A DNA stretch of 64,000 nt from Corallococcus coralloides DSM 2259 (GCF_000255295.1 NC_017030.1:9770328-9834327), one strand, 5' to 3'. Counted from the stretch's first letter, positions 28,633-40,717 are shown. The notes: generated from the letters alone by a model not told the origin. Translations and numbers: made by a program.

Positions 28633-28664
28633 ACGGGCCGCCCCGGTGTTCCGGAGCGGCCCGT
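28633..28664 (-). terminator. Possible terminator downstream of chemoreceptor gene
   Basis: ACGGGCCGC (28633-28641) and GCGGCCCGT (28656-28664) make a perfect 9-bp stem, extended inside by CCGG pairing. It lies about 30 bp after the chemoreceptor stop. There is no T tract, so assignment is tentative. Confidence 0.45.
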
Positions 28665-28692
28665 GGGCCCTGCTGGATGCCTTCGCGGTTGG

Positions 28693-30285
28693 CTAGACGC
28701 GGAAGGTGGTGGACAGCTCCTGGAGCTTGCCCAGGGAGGTGTTGATCTGCCCCACCGCCTGCTCGGCATTGCTCGTGGCCATCACCACGTCGCTCATCAT
28801 CTCCGACAGCTGCGTCACCACTTCCGTCATCTGCGTGATGCCCGCGTTCTGCTGCGTCACCGAGGCGACGATCTGCCGCGCCGCCTGGCTGCTCTCCTGC
28901 ACCACCTGCGTGATGTCCTTCAGCGTCGTCGCGGACGAGAGCACCTGCTCGATGCCCTCCTCCATCTTCTGGCTGTCCTCCTCCGCGATGCCCACCGTCT
29001 CGCGGATGGCCTGGTTGATCTCCAGGAGGATCTTCCCGATGCGCTGCGTGCTCTGCAGCGACTGGCTGCTCAGCGCCCGCATCTCCTTGGCTACCACCGC
29101 GAAGCCCCGGCCTTCCTCGCCGGCCCGCGCCGCCTCGATGGCCGCGTTCAACGCGAGCACGTTCGACTGGTCCGCCAGGTCCTTCACGCTGCCGATGATT
29201 TCACCCGCGTGCACCGCCTGCTCGGACAGCACGCCAATGCTCCCCACCAGCGCGCCCACCCGCGCGCGGATCTGCTGCAACCCCTCCGCGCTGCGCTCGA
29301 TGGACACCTGCCCGGAGGCGCTGTACGCGTCCGCCTGCGCCGCCACCTTCAACACCATCTCCGCGCGGCTGGCCGCCATGCCGGACGTCTGGGCGATCTC
29401 CGCGATGGTGGAGCTGGCCTCCGTGAGGCTGCGCGACTGGCTGGTCAGGAAGTTGAGCTGCTCGTGGCTCGCCGCGTTCAGCCGCGCCGCCGCCGCCGTC
29501 AGCTCCGTCACCACCGAGTGCAGCGTGTTGGGCACCGAGCCCAGCCGCGTCATCAGCGACTGGATGCTGCGCGCCAGCTCGCCCACCTCGTCCTGCGCGC
29601 TCGTGTCGATGGCCAGCGACAGGTCGCCTTCCCGCACGATGCGCGTCGCCGTCGCCGTCAGCCGCGCCAGGGGCGTCGTCACCTCGCGCAAGAGCCACAC
29701 CGTGGCCACCGCGAGCACCACGATGCACGCCACCGCCAGCACCAGCACCCACGTCAGCGTCGTGCCGTGCAGCGACGACACCTCCATGAAGGTCTCGCGC
29801 TGCGACGCCTCCTGCTGCGCCGTCACGGACTCCAGGCCGTCGTGCATCGTCCGGTACGCGGGCTCCAGCTTCGCGAGCGCGGCTTCCGCGGCCGCGTCAT
29901 TGCGCGCCGCCAGCGCCACCACCTGCGACGCCTCCTTCCAGTAGCGCGTGAAGGCCCCCTGCAGCGCCTCCACCTTCGGGCCATCCACGTCCGGATACGC
30001 GCGAAGCGCCGTGAGCCCCTTCTGGAGCTCCACCACCTGCGCGTCCAGCGTCTCCTGCTTCACCGCGTTCAGCGCCACCGCGTCGCCGACGTCCTGGTGC
30101 AGCGCCGCGAATCCCGCGCGGGCCGTCTGCGCCTGGCTCACCGACGGCGCCAGGCTGGAACCAATGCGCTCCGAGGCGCTCCGCGTGCGCGAGCCCAGCA
30201 CCACCGTCACCGCCACGATGGCCACCAGGAACGCCGCCGCCACCGTCGGCAGCACCATCATCTTCTGCTTGAGCCGCATCGCCAT
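28693..30285 (-). CDS. Methyl-accepting chemotaxis protein
   Basis: 530 residues. TM1 (about 10-32) and TM2 (about 178-200) flank a periplasmic helical ligand domain of the 4-helix-bundle type (about 35-175), followed by HAMP (about 200-255) and the cytoplasmic signalling coiled coil. The hairpin tip '[36 protein letters not shown]' type sequence is the conserved MCP core that contacts CheA/CheW. No che genes are in the window. The C-terminus lacks a CheR-tethering pentapeptide. In myxobacteria such receptors can also feed gliding or developmental Che systems. I start it at ATG 30285, after GAGGGGG. Confidence 0.93.
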   Translation of the reverse strand: MAMRLKQKMMVLPTVAAAFLVAIVAVTVVLGSRTRSASERIGSSLAPSVSQAQTARAGFAALHQDVGDAVALNAVKQETLDAQVVELQKGLTALRAYPDVDGPKVEALQGAFTRYWKEASQVVALAARNDAAAEAALAKLEPAYRTMHDGLESVTAQQEASQRETFMEVSSLHGTTLTWVLVLAVACIVVLAVATVWLLREVTTPLARLTATATRIVREGDLSLAIDTSAQDEVGELARSIQSLMTRLGSVPNTLHSVVTELTAAAARLNAASHEQLNFLTSQSRSLTEASSTIAEIAQTSGMAASRAEMVLKVAAQADAYSASGQVSIERSAEGLQQIRARVGALVGSIGVLSEQAVHAGEIIGSVKDLADQSNVLALNAAIEAARAGEEGRGFAVVAKEMRALSSQSLQSTQRIGKILLEINQAIRETVGIAEEDSQKMEEGIEQVLSSATTLKDITQVVQESSQAARQIVASVTQQNAGITQMTEVVTQLSEMMSDVVMATSNAEQAVGQINTSLGKLQELSTTFRV

Positions 30286-30696
30286 CACGCACCCCCTCGC
30301 GCGCCCATGTCACCCATCCCGATGAAGCGCGGCCGTACTCCCGCGCCGGGCCTGCTGCGCCAGCTCATTGTCGCTCATCCTTCCGCGGACCCCCACGGGC
30401 TCTCCGGGGGCCGGGGCTCCGTCAGGACTCGTAGGATAGACAACACCTCTCCCCCTGACTCAAGCCCGCGTCCCTTGAATTGTCTCAGAAACGGGTCGTC
30501 ATTGCCCCGCAGGGTCAGGCGGGACACTTCACCCTGTCAGGTGGGACTCGCCGCTGAGGACGCCGCACGTCAGTCGTGGAAGGCCCTCCAGGCACCCTGG
30601 CGCGATCATTCCAGCTGTCCGGCAAGACCTTCACTGTTGGTGACATTGGCCTGGGTGCGTCCAGGCGAGCCCTGGGGCAGGCGCCAGGCCGGCCGC
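30286..30696. other. Gene-free stretch upstream of chemoreceptor
   Basis: About 410 bases hold no convincing gene; open frames here are extensions or antisense shadows of neighbours. The region contains the chemoreceptor promoter on the minus strand. A weak candidate is TTGAGT (complement of 30458-30463) with TCTATC or TATCCT 17-19 bp downstream (complement of 30433-30440). Nothing else structured was noticed. Confidence 0.4.
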
Positions 30697-31071
30697 TCAG
30701 CGGGTGGGATGGGGGAGGAAGGGCTCCACCTCGCGGCGGCAGGTGTCGTCGCACTCGGAGAAGCGGACGAGGAACGCCGCGTGGTTCGCGCACTTCTTGG
30801 GCCAGCGTGAGGCGCCGCCGTCCGCCAGGCACAGCAGGCGGAACTCGTCGCGGGTGTCATTGAAGAGGGCTTCACGCTGCGAGGGGGACATGGCGTCCAG
30901 CGCGCGGTTCTCCCCGCCCTGGAGCCAGATGAAGACGCCCACCATCGCCGCGAAGACGAGTCCCAGCCAGGTGCCCTTGCGCAGCCAGATGCTGGGCGGT
31001 GGGGCCAGCTCCTTCGCGAAGATGTTCTTGTCCTCGCCCCCCTCGTCCGGAGGCGTCCCTTCGTTGCCCAT
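30697..31071 (-). CDS. Small single-span membrane protein, unknown function
   Basis: About 124 residues. One transmembrane segment ('GTWLGLVFAAMVGVFIWLQGG', about 33-53) is preceded by an acidic N-terminus ('PPDEGGEDKNIFAKELAPPP'). The C-terminal domain after the membrane has five to six Cys ('LLCLADGG', 'KKCANH', 'SECDDTCRREV') that could form disulfides or bind metal if periplasmic. No family recognised. I prefer ATG 31071 because GGAAGGGAG is just upstream; ATG 31089 is an alternative. Divergent from the sigma-54 regulator. Confidence 0.6.
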   Translation of the reverse strand: MGNEGTPPDEGGEDKNIFAKELAPPPSIWLRKGTWLGLVFAAMVGVFIWLQGGENRALDAMSPSQREALFNDTRDEFRLLCLADGGASRWPKKCANHAAFLVRFSECDDTCRREVEPFLPHPTR

Positions 31072-31261
31072 GGGCTCCCTTCCATCCATGGCGCGTGCCA
31101 GCCGCACGGCCGAGCCGCAGCAGACACCAGCCCGTTCCACGTTGCACCTTGCAACCGCCATCCGGGGCACATCGTGCCGGATGCGATGCGCCCACCGTGG
31201 CTTGCGCCGCCCGGCATCCGACAGACGGGCCCGGCACACGGCGTGCTCTTAGACTGGGACC

Positions 31262-32638
<1,377 letters not shown>

Positions 32639-32756
32639 CGCCCCCGGGCCTGTGCGCCAGTGCATGCAGGCCGGCACTGGCGGCCGGGGCGTGCAGGGGC
32701 GCTCGTCCTGGAGAGCGGATTGCGCCCTTGCGCGCGCATGCGAACCCTGGCCCGTC

Positions 32757-33218
32757 ATGAACCTCATCGACGTGCTCATCCAGCAGCACCGCGACGCAGA
32801 GGCCCTCTTCGAGGCCTGGCACCATGCGCCTGACGACGAGAAGCCCGCGCTGAGCCTGCGGCTGGCCGAAACGCTCACGATGCACAGCACCCTCGAGGAG
32901 CGCTGGGTGTATCCCGTCGCGCGGAGCGTCGTGGACGGGCCGCGCATCGACTTCGCGGTGGAGGAGCATGGGGAGATGACCCAGCTGCTCTCCGAGCTGT
33001 TGCGCGTCCGCCACGACCCGCGCCGCCGCGAGGCCACGGTGCGCCAGTTGGAGGCCGTGGTGGCCCAGCACATGGCGGAGGAGGAGCGCGAGGTGCTTCC
33101 CCGCCTGCGCAAGATGGACGCGAGCGCGTTCGGCCTGTCGAGCGATGAAATCATCCGCTCCGCGTCCGATGCTCGGAAGGAAGCAATGCGCCAGCTGGAG
33201 TCCTCCGCGCCGATGTGA
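32757..33218 (+). CDS. Hemerythrin HHE domain protein
   Basis: 153 residues folding as one hemerythrin-like four-helix bundle. Likely iron ligands are His in 'LIQQHRDAEALFE', 'MHSTLEERWVYPV' (H-x3-E), 'VEEHGEMTQLL' and 'VAQHMAEEEREVLP' (H-x3-E), which together give the HHE cation-binding set. Such proteins bind oxygen or NO, or protect di-iron sites. No signal peptide. It follows the sigma-54 regulator by about 120 bp on the same strand and ends 9 bp from the convergent kinase gene. Confidence 0.88.
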   Translation: MNLIDVLIQQHRDAEALFEAWHHAPDDEKPALSLRLAETLTMHSTLEERWVYPVARSVVDGPRIDFAVEEHGEMTQLLSELLRVRHDPRRREATVRQLEAVVAQHMAEEEREVLPRLRKMDASAFGLSSDEIIRSASDARKEAMRQLESSAPM

Positions 33219-33227
33219 CCGCGGGCC

Positions 33228-35063
33228 TCAGCCCTGCTCTGGCTGCGGCAGCGTGAACCAGAAGGTGCTGCCCTGCCCCTGGGTGCTCACCACGCCCAGC
33301 TCGCCGCCGTGGGCCTGGACGATGTCGCGGGCGATGGACAGCCCCAGCCCCGCGCCTCCCGCAGGCGCACCCGGGGCCCGGTAGAACTTCTCGAAGATGC
33401 GGGCCTGCTCCTGGGCGGGGATGCCTTCGCCGGTGTCCTTCACCTCGAAGCGCACGTGGGTGCCTTCGCGCGACACGCGCACGGACACCTCGCCGGCTTG
33501 CGGCGTGTGCTTCACGCCGTTGCCCACCAGGTTGCCCAGCACCAGCTGCAGCCTGTCTGGATCCACCCGCACCGTCTCCACGTCCGGCGACAGGGATTGC
33601 GACAGGCGCACGCCCCGGTCCTCCGCCAGCGTGCGCTGCGCGGACAGCGCCTGCTCCACCAGCTCCTCCATGCTCACCTCTCGCACGTCCAGCTGGAGCT
33701 GCCCGGACTGGATGCGCGACAGGTCCAGCAGGTCGTCCACGATGCCCTGCAACCGCTCGCAGTCCTCGCGCGCCGCGAAGAGCAGGTCCGCCTGCTTCTC
33801 CGTCACCTGGCCCACGACGCCTTCCGCCACCAGGTGGATGGCCATGCGCAGCGACGTGAGCGGCGTGCGGAACTCGTGCGCCACCGTGGCCACCAGGTCG
33901 TTCTTCAGCTCGTCGAAGCGCCGCAGTCGCGTCACGTCCTGGAGGATGAGCGTGGCGCCCACCACGTCCCCCGTCTCTCCGTGCACCGGGCTGCCTCGCG
34001 GCAGGAGCCACCGGACGCCCTCTGGAGATGCCTCGACTCGGACCGCCTCCTCGTAGCCTCGGGGCTGGTACGTGCCCCTTCCGCCCACGACATGCGCACG
34101 CACCCGCTCCAGCACGGCGCGCACCTCCGGCTCCACCCGGCCCAGCGCGTCCCCGCCCTCGTCCAGCCGCAGGTGCAGCACGTCCTCCGCCGCGGCGTTC
34201 ACGTTGAGCAGCCCGCCTTCAGCGCCCAGCACCAGCACGGGGTCGGGCAGGCTGTCGATGGCCGCCTGGGACACCGCCTGCGCCTGGAGCAGTTCGCCCA
34301 GGCTGCTCTTGCGGTACTGCGCCAGCCGCTCCGCCATGGTGTTGAAGTCCCGCGCGAGCCCGGCGATCTCGTCCCGCCCCTCCACCACGGCTCGCGCCTC
34401 CACGTCGCCCTGCCCCAGGCGGCGCACCGCTTGCGACAGCACGGACACCGGCCGGAGCGCTCGCTGCACCAGCGACGTGGTGAAGAACAGGCCGAAGCCC
34501 AGCGCCGCCACCACCGCCAGCACCATCAGCGTGTTCACCCGCTCGCTCTGCTGGCGCAGCCGGTCGTTCTTGCGCACCATCGCGTCCTGGTTCAGCGCGA
34601 GGACGGACGACGCCGCGGCCTTCGCCTCCTGGAAGGCGGGCGAGAGCGATTCGAAGTAGCGCGTGCGCGCGGCCTCCGTGTCCTGAGCCTGGAGGAAGGC
34701 GTCGAACTCCTCGCGGTACTTCGTCCACGCGGTGCGCAGCCGCTGCGTGGCCTCCGCCTCGCCGGGCTCCGTGATGTTGCCCTGCTGGATGCCCAGCTCC
34801 GACTCCAGCGAAGGGCGCTGCGTGGCCTGTTGGGTGAGGCCCCGCTCGCGCTCGCCCGCGATGATGAACAGCGCCGCGCTGTCCATGCGCTCCAGCTGCT
34901 CCGTGATGCGCTGGGTGGCGAGCACGCTGCGGTAGTTGTCCTCCAGCACCTGCTGGCCGGAGCGGCCCACGCGCGCCAGGGTGATGACGGCCGTGGCGCC
35001 CAGGAAGAGCAACGCCAGCACCAGCGGCGCCTGGGCCAACAGCAGACGCGAGCGCAGCGTCAT
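33228..35063 (-). CDS. Membrane sensor histidine kinase of the kdp locus (separated KdpD kinase half)
   Basis: About 611 residues: TM1 (about 9-28), an extracytoplasmic helical sensor with 4HB-like features (to about 185), TM2 (about 185-207), HAMP ('RALRPVSVLSQAVRRLGQGD'), PAS, HisKA with 'VATVAHEFRTPLTSLRM', and HATPase with 'LVGNGVKHTP', 'DTGEGIPAQ' and 'GAGLGLSIARDI'. Its ATG overlaps the stop of the KdpD sensor gene (35060), so the two are translationally coupled. In Escherichia coli KdpD these parts are one protein with a four-helix DUF4118 membrane domain. Here that domain is replaced by a two-TM/HAMP plan. The cognate regulator is not adjacent. Confidence 0.9.
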   Translation of the reverse strand: MTLRSRLLLAQAPLVLALLFLGATAVITLARVGRSGQQVLEDNYRSVLATQRITEQLERMDSAALFIIAGERERGLTQQATQRPSLESELGIQQGNITEPGEAEATQRLRTAWTKYREEFDAFLQAQDTEAARTRYFESLSPAFQEAKAAASSVLALNQDAMVRKNDRLRQQSERVNTLMVLAVVAALGFGLFFTTSLVQRALRPVSVLSQAVRRLGQGDVEARAVVEGRDEIAGLARDFNTMAERLAQYRKSSLGELLQAQAVSQAAIDSLPDPVLVLGAEGGLLNVNAAAEDVLHLRLDEGGDALGRVEPEVRAVLERVRAHVVGGRGTYQPRGYEEAVRVEASPEGVRWLLPRGSPVHGETGDVVGATLILQDVTRLRRFDELKNDLVATVAHEFRTPLTSLRMAIHLVAEGVVGQVTEKQADLLFAAREDCERLQGIVDDLLDLSRIQSGQLQLDVREVSMEELVEQALSAQRTLAEDRGVRLSQSLSPDVETVRVDPDRLQLVLGNLVGNGVKHTPQAGEVSVRVSREGTHVRFEVKDTGEGIPAQEQARIFEKFYRAPGAPAGGAGLGLSIARDIVQAHGGELGVVSTQGQGSTFWFTLPQPEQG

Positions 35064-36223
35064 GGGCGCTTCTCCTCGTGGGATTCGAAGGACACGACGT
35101 GGATGTCGAAGCCCTCCCCTTCCCGCAGGAGGCGCGCGTCCGCGGTCATCCCCAACCGCTGACGCCACTTCGCCTGGTGCGAACGGCCGATGATGATGTG
35201 CCCCACGCCGTGCGAGCGGGCGAAGTCCAGCAGCGCCGCCACCGGGTCACTGGAGCGCAGGCGCACCACCTCCGCGCCCAGCTCCTTCGCCTTCTCGATG
35301 TTCGTCAGCAGGTGCCGCTGCGCCTCCGCGTCAATGAGGTTCGGCGCCTCGCGCGGCGTCTCCACGTACACCACGAACCAGTCCGTGTTGAGCCGGCCCG
35401 CCATGCGCGAGCCCCGGCGCAGCAGCGTCGCCGCGCGCGGCGGATGGCTGGAGAGGGCCACCATCACCCGGCCCCATGCGCCTCCCTTCTGGGATGCGTC
35501 CTCGCCGGCTCGGGCCTGTCTGCCCGTGGTGGCCCGATCCAGGCTCTCCGCCACCTCGCGCAGGGCCAGCTCGCGCAGGGTGGAGAGGTTGTCTCCGGTG
35601 AAGAAGCGCTCCAGCGCGTGCGGCACCTTGTCCGGCGCGTAGATCTTCCCCGCCTTGAGCCTCTCGTGCAGGTCCTCCACCGCGAGGTCCAGGTTCACCA
35701 CCTGATCCGCCGTCTTGAGGAAGCTGTCCGGCAGCGTCTCCCGCACGGTGACGCCGGTGTTGCGCTCCACCAGGTCGTTGAGGCTCTCCAGGTGCTGCAC
35801 GTTGAAGGCGCCAATGACGTTGATGCCCGCGGCCAGCAGCTCCTGCACGTCCTGGTAGCGCTTGCGGTGGCGGCACACGGGCGCGTTGGTGTGGGCCAGC
35901 TCGTCCACGATGGCCACCTGCGGCTTGCGCGCGAGGATGGCGTCCAGGTCCAGCTCCTCCACGGTGACGTCGCGGTACGTGAGGCGCTGGCGGGGCACGG
36001 CCTCCAGGCCCTCGACCAGTGCCTCCGTCTCGGGACGGCCGTGGGTTTCGACGAAGCCCAGCACCACGTCCACGCCTCGCGCCTTGAGCGCGTGCGCCTC
36101 CTCCAGCATGCGGAACGTCTTGCCCACGCCCGCCGCGAAGCCGATGTAGAGCTTCAGCCGGCCGCGCCGGCCGCGCTCCACCAGCTCCAGGAAGTCCTCC
36201 GCGCGAGGACGCCGCGTCGTCAT
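35060..36223 (-). CDS. kdpD: KdpD N-terminal sensor protein with USP domain, no kinase
   Basis: 387 residues comprising only the N-terminal portion of KdpD. The KdpD domain (about 17-225) has the P-loop 'GFAAGVGKTFRML' and 'IVDELAHTNAPVCRHRKRYQDV'. A universal stress protein domain (about 245-375) ends in 'GVGHIIIGRSHQAKWRQRL'. The membrane and kinase parts are in the next gene, which overlaps by 4 bp. The domain binds ATP and senses intracellular K+ in classical KdpD, tuning kinase activity; here it must act in trans. GAGGAG precedes ATG 36223. It lies 13 bp after kdpC. Confidence 0.92.
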   Translation of the reverse strand: MTTRRPRAEDFLELVERGRRGRLKLYIGFAAGVGKTFRMLEEAHALKARGVDVVLGFVETHGRPETEALVEGLEAVPRQRLTYRDVTVEELDLDAILARKPQVAIVDELAHTNAPVCRHRKRYQDVQELLAAGINVIGAFNVQHLESLNDLVERNTGVTVRETLPDSFLKTADQVVNLDLAVEDLHERLKAGKIYAPDKVPHALERFFTGDNLSTLRELALREVAESLDRATTGRQARAGEDASQKGGAWGRVMVALSSHPPRAATLLRRGSRMAGRLNTDWFVVYVETPREAPNLIDAEAQRHLLTNIEKAKELGAEVVRLRSSDPVAALLDFARSHGVGHIIIGRSHQAKWRQRLGMTADARLLREGEGFDIHVVSFESHEEKRP

Positions 36224-36236
36224 GCCTGCGTTCTCC

Positions 36237-36836
36237 TCACCGGGAGGCCGTGGGCGCGGGTCCGCCGAACTGACGGTCCATCGCGAGGTTCAACGTGAGC
36301 ACGTTCACCCGGGGTTCTCCCAGCACGCCGAACGTCCGTCCTTCCACCCGAGACATCACCAACGCCCGCACGCGCGCCGGGTCCACGCCTCGCGCTCGCG
36401 CCACGCGGGGAACCTGCCACAGCGCGGACTCCGGCGACACCTGCGGATCCAACCCGGACGCGGAGGCTGTCACCAGCTCAGCGGGCACGGGGCCTTCGGC
36501 CTCGGGGTTCTCGCGGCGCAGCCGGTCCGCCTCCGCCACCGCCCGGTCGCGGAGCTTCTGGGAGGTGGGGCCCAGGTTGCTGCCACCGGAGGCCGTCGCG
36601 TCCCAGCCCGTGCCCGCGGCGGAGGGACGCGGCTGGAAGTAGCCCGGTTGCGTGAAGCCCTGGGCGATGAGCTCGCTGCCCACCACCCGGCCGCGGTCGT
36701 CCTTCACGAGCGACCCGTTGGCTTCATGCGGGAACAGCACCTGCGCCACGCTGGTGACGGTCAGGGGATACAGCACACCCGTGAGGGCCAGCGTGACGGC
36801 ACTGACGCGCAGGGCGGTGAGGAGCGTGGAGAGCAT
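36237..36836 (-). CDS. kdpC: Potassium-transporting ATPase subunit C
   Basis: 199 residues. One N-terminal transmembrane helix ('[29 protein letters not shown]') carries the soluble KdpC domain with the family patterns '[23 protein letters not shown]', '[10 protein letters not shown]', '[33 protein letters not shown]' and the end '[11 protein letters not shown]'. KdpC stabilises the complex and raises ATP affinity of KdpB. AAGGAA lies before ATG 36836. It follows kdpB by 21 bp. Confidence 0.97.
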   Translation of the reverse strand: MLSTLLTALRVSAVTLALTGVLYPLTVTSVAQVLFPHEANGSLVKDDRGRVVGSELIAQGFTQPGYFQPRPSAAGTGWDATASGGSNLGPTSQKLRDRAVAEADRLRRENPEAEGPVPAELVTASASGLDPQVSPESALWQVPRVARARGVDPARVRALVMSRVEGRTFGVLGEPRVNVLTLNLAMDRQFGGPAPTASR

Positions 36837-36857
36837 GGATGTTCCTTTCTTGTGTGC

Positions 36858-38918
36858 TCAGGCCAGGCCCACGGTGGTGAGCAGCACGTCGATGACCTTG
36901 ATGCCCACGAACGGGACGATGACTCCGCCCACGCCGTAGAGGAGCAGGCTGCGGCGCAGGAGGGCCGCGGCGCCCAGCGGGCGGTAGCGCACGCCCTTCA
37001 GCGCCAGCGGGATGAGCGCCACGATGATGAGCGCGTTGAAGATGACGGCGGACAGGATGGCGCTGAATGGCGACGTCAGGCCCATCACGTTGAGCGGGGC
37101 GATCTGCGGGAAGACGCCCATGAAGAGGGCCGGGAGGATGGCGAAGTACTTCGCGACGTCGTTGGCGATGGAGAACGTCGTCAGCGTGCCTCGCGTCATC
37201 AGCAGCTGCTTGCCCACCTCCACCACCTCCAGGAGCTTGGTGGGGTTGGAGTCCAGGTCCACCATGTTCCCGGCCTCCTTCGCGGCCTGGGTGCCGGTGT
37301 TCATCGCCACGCCCACGTCCGCCTGGGCCAGCGCGGGCGCGTCATTGGTGCCGTCGCCCGTCATCGCCACGAGCTTGCCCTTGCCCTGCTCCGTGCGGAT
37401 GAGCGCGAGCTTCGCCTCCGGAGTGGCCTCCGCCAGGAAGTCGTCCACGCCGGCCTCTCGCGCGATGGCCGCCGCGGTGCGCGGGTTGTCGCCGGTGATC
37501 ATCACCGTGCGGATGCCCATGGCGCGGAAGCGGTCGAAGCGCTCCTTGATGCCGCCCTTCACCACGTCCTTCAGGTGGATGATGCCCAGCACCCGCGCGC
37601 CGTCCGCCACCGCGAGCGGCGTGCCTCCGGCGTCACCGATGCGGCCCGAGGCCTGGGTCAGCTCCTCCGGCGCGGTTCCGCCCTGCGCCTGCGTGTGGCG
37701 GACGATGGCGTCCACCGCGCCCTTGCGGATGCTGCGTGGGTGCGGGTCCACCAGGTCGCAGCCGCTCATGCGCGTCTGCGCGGTGAAGGGGATGAAGGTG
37801 GCCTGATGTGCTCGCAGCTCGCGCGGGCGCATCTTGTAGGTGTCCTTCACCAGCGTGACGACGGAGCGCCCTTCCGGCGTTTCGTCCGCGAGGCTCGCGA
37901 GCTGCGCGGCCTCCGCCAGCTCCTCCGCGCGCACGCCCGGCATGGGCAACAACTCCGTGGCCATGCGGTTGCCCAGGGTGATGGTGCCCGTCTTGTCGAG
38001 CAGCAGCGTGTCCACGTCTCCCGCTGCCTCCACCGCGCGCCCGCTGAGCGCGAGCACGTTCTTGCGCAGCAGCCGGTCCATGCCCGCGATGCCGATGGCG
38101 CTCAGGAGTCCGCCGATGGTCGTGGGGATGAGGCACACCAGCAGCGCCACCACCGCCGTGCCGGACAGCGGCACGCCCGAGTAGAGCGCCAGCGGCACCA
38201 GCGTCACGCACGCCATCAGGAACACCAGCGTGAGGCCCACCAGCAGGATGTGCAGGGCGATTTCGTTGGGCGTCTTCTTGCGGGCCGCGCCCTCCACCAG
38301 GCCGATCATCCGGTCGAGGAACGACTCACCCGGATCCACGCTGATGCGGATGACGATGCGGTCGGACAGCACCTTCGTGCCTCCGGTGACGGCGGAGCGG
38401 TCGCCGCCGGACTCGCGGATGACGGGGGCGGACTCGCCGGTGACGGCGGACTCGTCCACGCTGGCGATGCCTTCCAGCACCTCGCCGTCGCCGGGGATGA
38501 CGTCTCCGGCCTCGCACACCACGCGGTCTCCCTTGCGCAGGGCGGGGGCTCCGACGCGCTCCTCCCGGCCGTCGTGGGTGAGGCGGCGGGCCTGGGTGTC
38601 CTGACGCATGCGGCGGAGGGCGCTCGCCTGGGCCTTGCCTCGGCCCTCCGCCACGGCTTCGGCGAAGTTGGCGAAGAGGACCGTGAACCACAGCCACAGC
38701 ATCACGGACACGGTGAACCAGGTGGGCGCGGTGGACTCCTGCTGGGACGTGAGGTCCTTGAGCACGAACACGCTGGTGAGGAGGCTTCCGGCCCACACCA
38801 CGAACATCACGGGGTTTCGGGCCACGTCGCGCGGGTGGAGCTTCTTGAGGCTCTCCCAGACGGCGGGCTTGAGCAGCGCCGGGTCCAGCAGCGACGCCTG
38901 CTTGTTGGCGGGGGCCAT
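36858..38918 (-). CDS. kdpB: Potassium-transporting P-type ATPase subunit B
   Basis: 686 residues, the catalytic P-type ATPase of the Kdp complex. Visible are the actuator '[24 protein letters not shown]', the phosphorylation motif '[14 protein letters not shown]', and the hinge '[43 protein letters not shown]'-type sequence (given here as landmarks). Hydrophobic segments surround them as in the family. ATP hydrolysis in KdpB drives K+ uptake through KdpA. It starts 2 bp after kdpA ends. Length and motifs are complete, so the pump should be functional. Confidence 0.98.
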   Translation of the reverse strand: MAPANKQASLLDPALLKPAVWESLKKLHPRDVARNPVMFVVWAGSLLTSVFVLKDLTSQQESTAPTWFTVSVMLWLWFTVLFANFAEAVAEGRGKAQASALRRMRQDTQARRLTHDGREERVGAPALRKGDRVVCEAGDVIPGDGEVLEGIASVDESAVTGESAPVIRESGGDRSAVTGGTKVLSDRIVIRISVDPGESFLDRMIGLVEGAARKKTPNEIALHILLVGLTLVFLMACVTLVPLALYSGVPLSGTAVVALLVCLIPTTIGGLLSAIGIAGMDRLLRKNVLALSGRAVEAAGDVDTLLLDKTGTITLGNRMATELLPMPGVRAEELAEAAQLASLADETPEGRSVVTLVKDTYKMRPRELRAHQATFIPFTAQTRMSGCDLVDPHPRSIRKGAVDAIVRHTQAQGGTAPEELTQASGRIGDAGGTPLAVADGARVLGIIHLKDVVKGGIKERFDRFRAMGIRTVMITGDNPRTAAAIAREAGVDDFLAEATPEAKLALIRTEQGKGKLVAMTGDGTNDAPALAQADVGVAMNTGTQAAKEAGNMVDLDSNPTKLLEVVEVGKQLLMTRGTLTTFSIANDVAKYFAILPALFMGVFPQIAPLNVMGLTSPFSAILSAVIFNALIIVALIPLALKGVRYRPLGAAALLRRSLLLYGVGGVIVPFVGIKVIDVLLTTVGLA

Positions 38919-38920
38919 GG

Positions 38921-40618
38921 TCAGAACACCTTTCCGGCCGCGCCGAGGAAGTGCTCGACGATGGGGCCCAGGGACAGCGCGGGGAAGAACGTCAGCGCGC
39001 CCACGACGACGACGACGCTCACGAGCAGCCCGGTGAAGAGCACGCCGTTGGTGGGGAAGGTGCCGGGTCCGGGGGCCACGGTCTTCTTGCCCACGAGCGA
39101 GCCCGCCAGCGCCAGCACCGGCACCATCATCAGGAAGCGGCCCGCGAGCATCGACACGCCCAGGCTGATGTTCCAGAACGGCGTGTTGGCGTTGAGGCCC
39201 GCGAAGGCGCTGCCGTTGTTGGCCACGCCGCTGGTGAATGCGTAGAGGATTTCCGACAGGCCGTGCGGCCCGGCGTTGTTGAGGGACGACGTGCCCTGCG
39301 GGAGCACCGCGCCCACGGCGGACAGGCCCAGGATGACCAGCGGGAAGACGAGCACGTACAGCATCGCGAGCGTCATCTCGCGCGCTTCGATCTTCTTGCC
39401 GAGGAACTCCGGCGTGCGGCCCACCATCAGGCCCGCGATGAAGACCGCGAGCACCGCCATCACGAGGATGCCGTAGAGGCCCGCGCCGACGCCGCCGAAG
39501 ATGACCTCACCCAGCTGCATGTTGACCAGCGGCACCAGTCCGCCGAGCGCCGTGAAGCTGTCATGCATGGCGTTGACCGCGCCGCAGGACGCATCCGTGG
39601 TGACGGTGGCGAACAGCGCGGAGGCCGCGACGCCGAAGCGCGTCTCCTTGCCCTCCAGGTTGCCGGATGGGAGGACGTTCGCGGCGGTGAGCGCGGGGTT
39701 GGGTTGGACTTCCGCGGCGTAGCTGGCGGCGGCGCCCACGAGGAAGAGGACGGACATGGCCGCGAAGAGGACCCAGCCCTGCTTCGTGTCGCCGGCCATC
39801 TTGCCGTAGGTGTACGTGAGGCCCGCGGGCAGCACGAAGATGAGCAGCAATTGGACCAGGTTGGTGAGCGGGGTGGGGTTTTCGAAGGGGTGGGCGCTGT
39901 TGGCGTTGAAGAAGCCACCGCCGTTGGTGCCCAGCATCTTGATGGCCTCCTGCGAGGCCACGGGCCCGAAGGCGAGCGTCTGCTTCGCGCCTTCCACGGT
40001 GGTGTGTTCGGGGTACGGCGCGAGGTTCTGGAGCACGCCCTGCGACACGAAGAACAGGGCCGCGAGGAAGCTCAGGGGCAGGAGCACGTAGAGCGTGCCG
40101 CGCACCAGGTCGACCCAGAAGTTGCCCAGGGTCCGGCGGGTGAGGCCGCGCGCGAGGGCGAGCGCGACACCCAGCCCCGTGGCCGCGGAGACGAAGTTCT
40201 GCCACGTCAGCCCCAGCATCTGGGTGGCGTAGCTCATCGTGGATTCACCGGCGTACGACTGCCAGTTGGTGTTGGCCACGAAGCTGGCGGCGGTGTTGAA
40301 GGCGAGCGCCGGGCCCACGGCGGGCAGGCCCCGCGGATTGAGCGGGAGCACGTGCTGGAACCGCTGGAGCGCGTAGAGGACGACGAGGCCCACGGCGCTG
40401 AAGGCGAGCAGGGCGGCGGTGTACTGGCCCCATGTCTGCTCCTGTTCTCGGCGCACGCCGCACAGGCGCAGCAGGGCGCGCTCGATGGGACCGAGCACCC
40501 GGGGCAGGGGTTGGGTGTCGGCCACGAAGACGCGGAAGAGGTAGAGGCCCACGGGCTTCGTCAGCGCGAGGACGAGCGCGAAGAACAGCAGGGTCTGGAG
40601 CCAGCCAAGGAGGGTCAT
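38921..40618 (-). CDS. kdpA: Potassium-transporting ATPase subunit A
   Basis: 565 residues with about ten membrane segments. It is the channel-like K+-binding subunit of the Kdp pump, related to the SKT potassium transporters. Conserved selectivity-filter-type loops include '[18 protein letters not shown]', '[20 protein letters not shown]', '[19 protein letters not shown]' and '[19 protein letters not shown]', each carrying the Gly-rich K+-coordinating turn. It begins 9 bp after the kdpF stop. The operon order kdpF-A-B-C-D is classical. Confidence 0.98.
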   Translation of the reverse strand: MTLLGWLQTLLFFALVLALTKPVGLYLFRVFVADTQPLPRVLGPIERALLRLCGVRREQEQTWGQYTAALLAFSAVGLVVLYALQRFQHVLPLNPRGLPAVGPALAFNTAASFVANTNWQSYAGESTMSYATQMLGLTWQNFVSAATGLGVALALARGLTRRTLGNFWVDLVRGTLYVLLPLSFLAALFFVSQGVLQNLAPYPEHTTVEGAKQTLAFGPVASQEAIKMLGTNGGGFFNANSAHPFENPTPLTNLVQLLLIFVLPAGLTYTYGKMAGDTKQGWVLFAAMSVLFLVGAAASYAAEVQPNPALTAANVLPSGNLEGKETRFGVAASALFATVTTDASCGAVNAMHDSFTALGGLVPLVNMQLGEVIFGGVGAGLYGILVMAVLAVFIAGLMVGRTPEFLGKKIEAREMTLAMLYVLVFPLVILGLSAVGAVLPQGTSSLNNAGPHGLSEILYAFTSGVANNGSAFAGLNANTPFWNISLGVSMLAGRFLMMVPVLALAGSLVGKKTVAPGPGTFPTNGVLFTGLLVSVVVVVGALTFFPALSLGPIVEHFLGAAGKVF

Positions 40619-40627
40619 GGCGGGCTC

Positions 40628-40717
40628 CTAGAAGCGCTCGGGCCGAAGCAGGGCGTAGACGAGGTAGACGGAGAGGAGGACCGCGAGCGCGGCCCCAGCG
40701 GAGTATTCGAAGCTCAT
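40628..40717 (-). CDS. kdpF: Potassium-transporting ATPase small subunit F
   Basis: A 29-residue membrane peptide, too short for most gene finders. ATG is at 40717 and TAG at 40628-40630. It starts 'MSFEYSAGAALAVLLSVYL' and ends 'VYALLRPERF'. That 'YLVYALLRPERF' end is the hallmark of KdpF (one transmembrane helix ending in L-x-x-PE-x-F). KdpF sits on KdpA and stabilises the complex. Its position directly before kdpA confirms the call. Confidence 0.93.
   Translation of the reverse strand: MSFEYSAGAALAVLLSVYLVYALLRPERF

Noticed and set aside
36222-39245. An approximately 1000-codon plus-strand open frame across kdpC and kdpB.
   Set aside because: Same compositional effect. The minus-strand kdp genes are unmistakable and the shadow protein is low-complexity.
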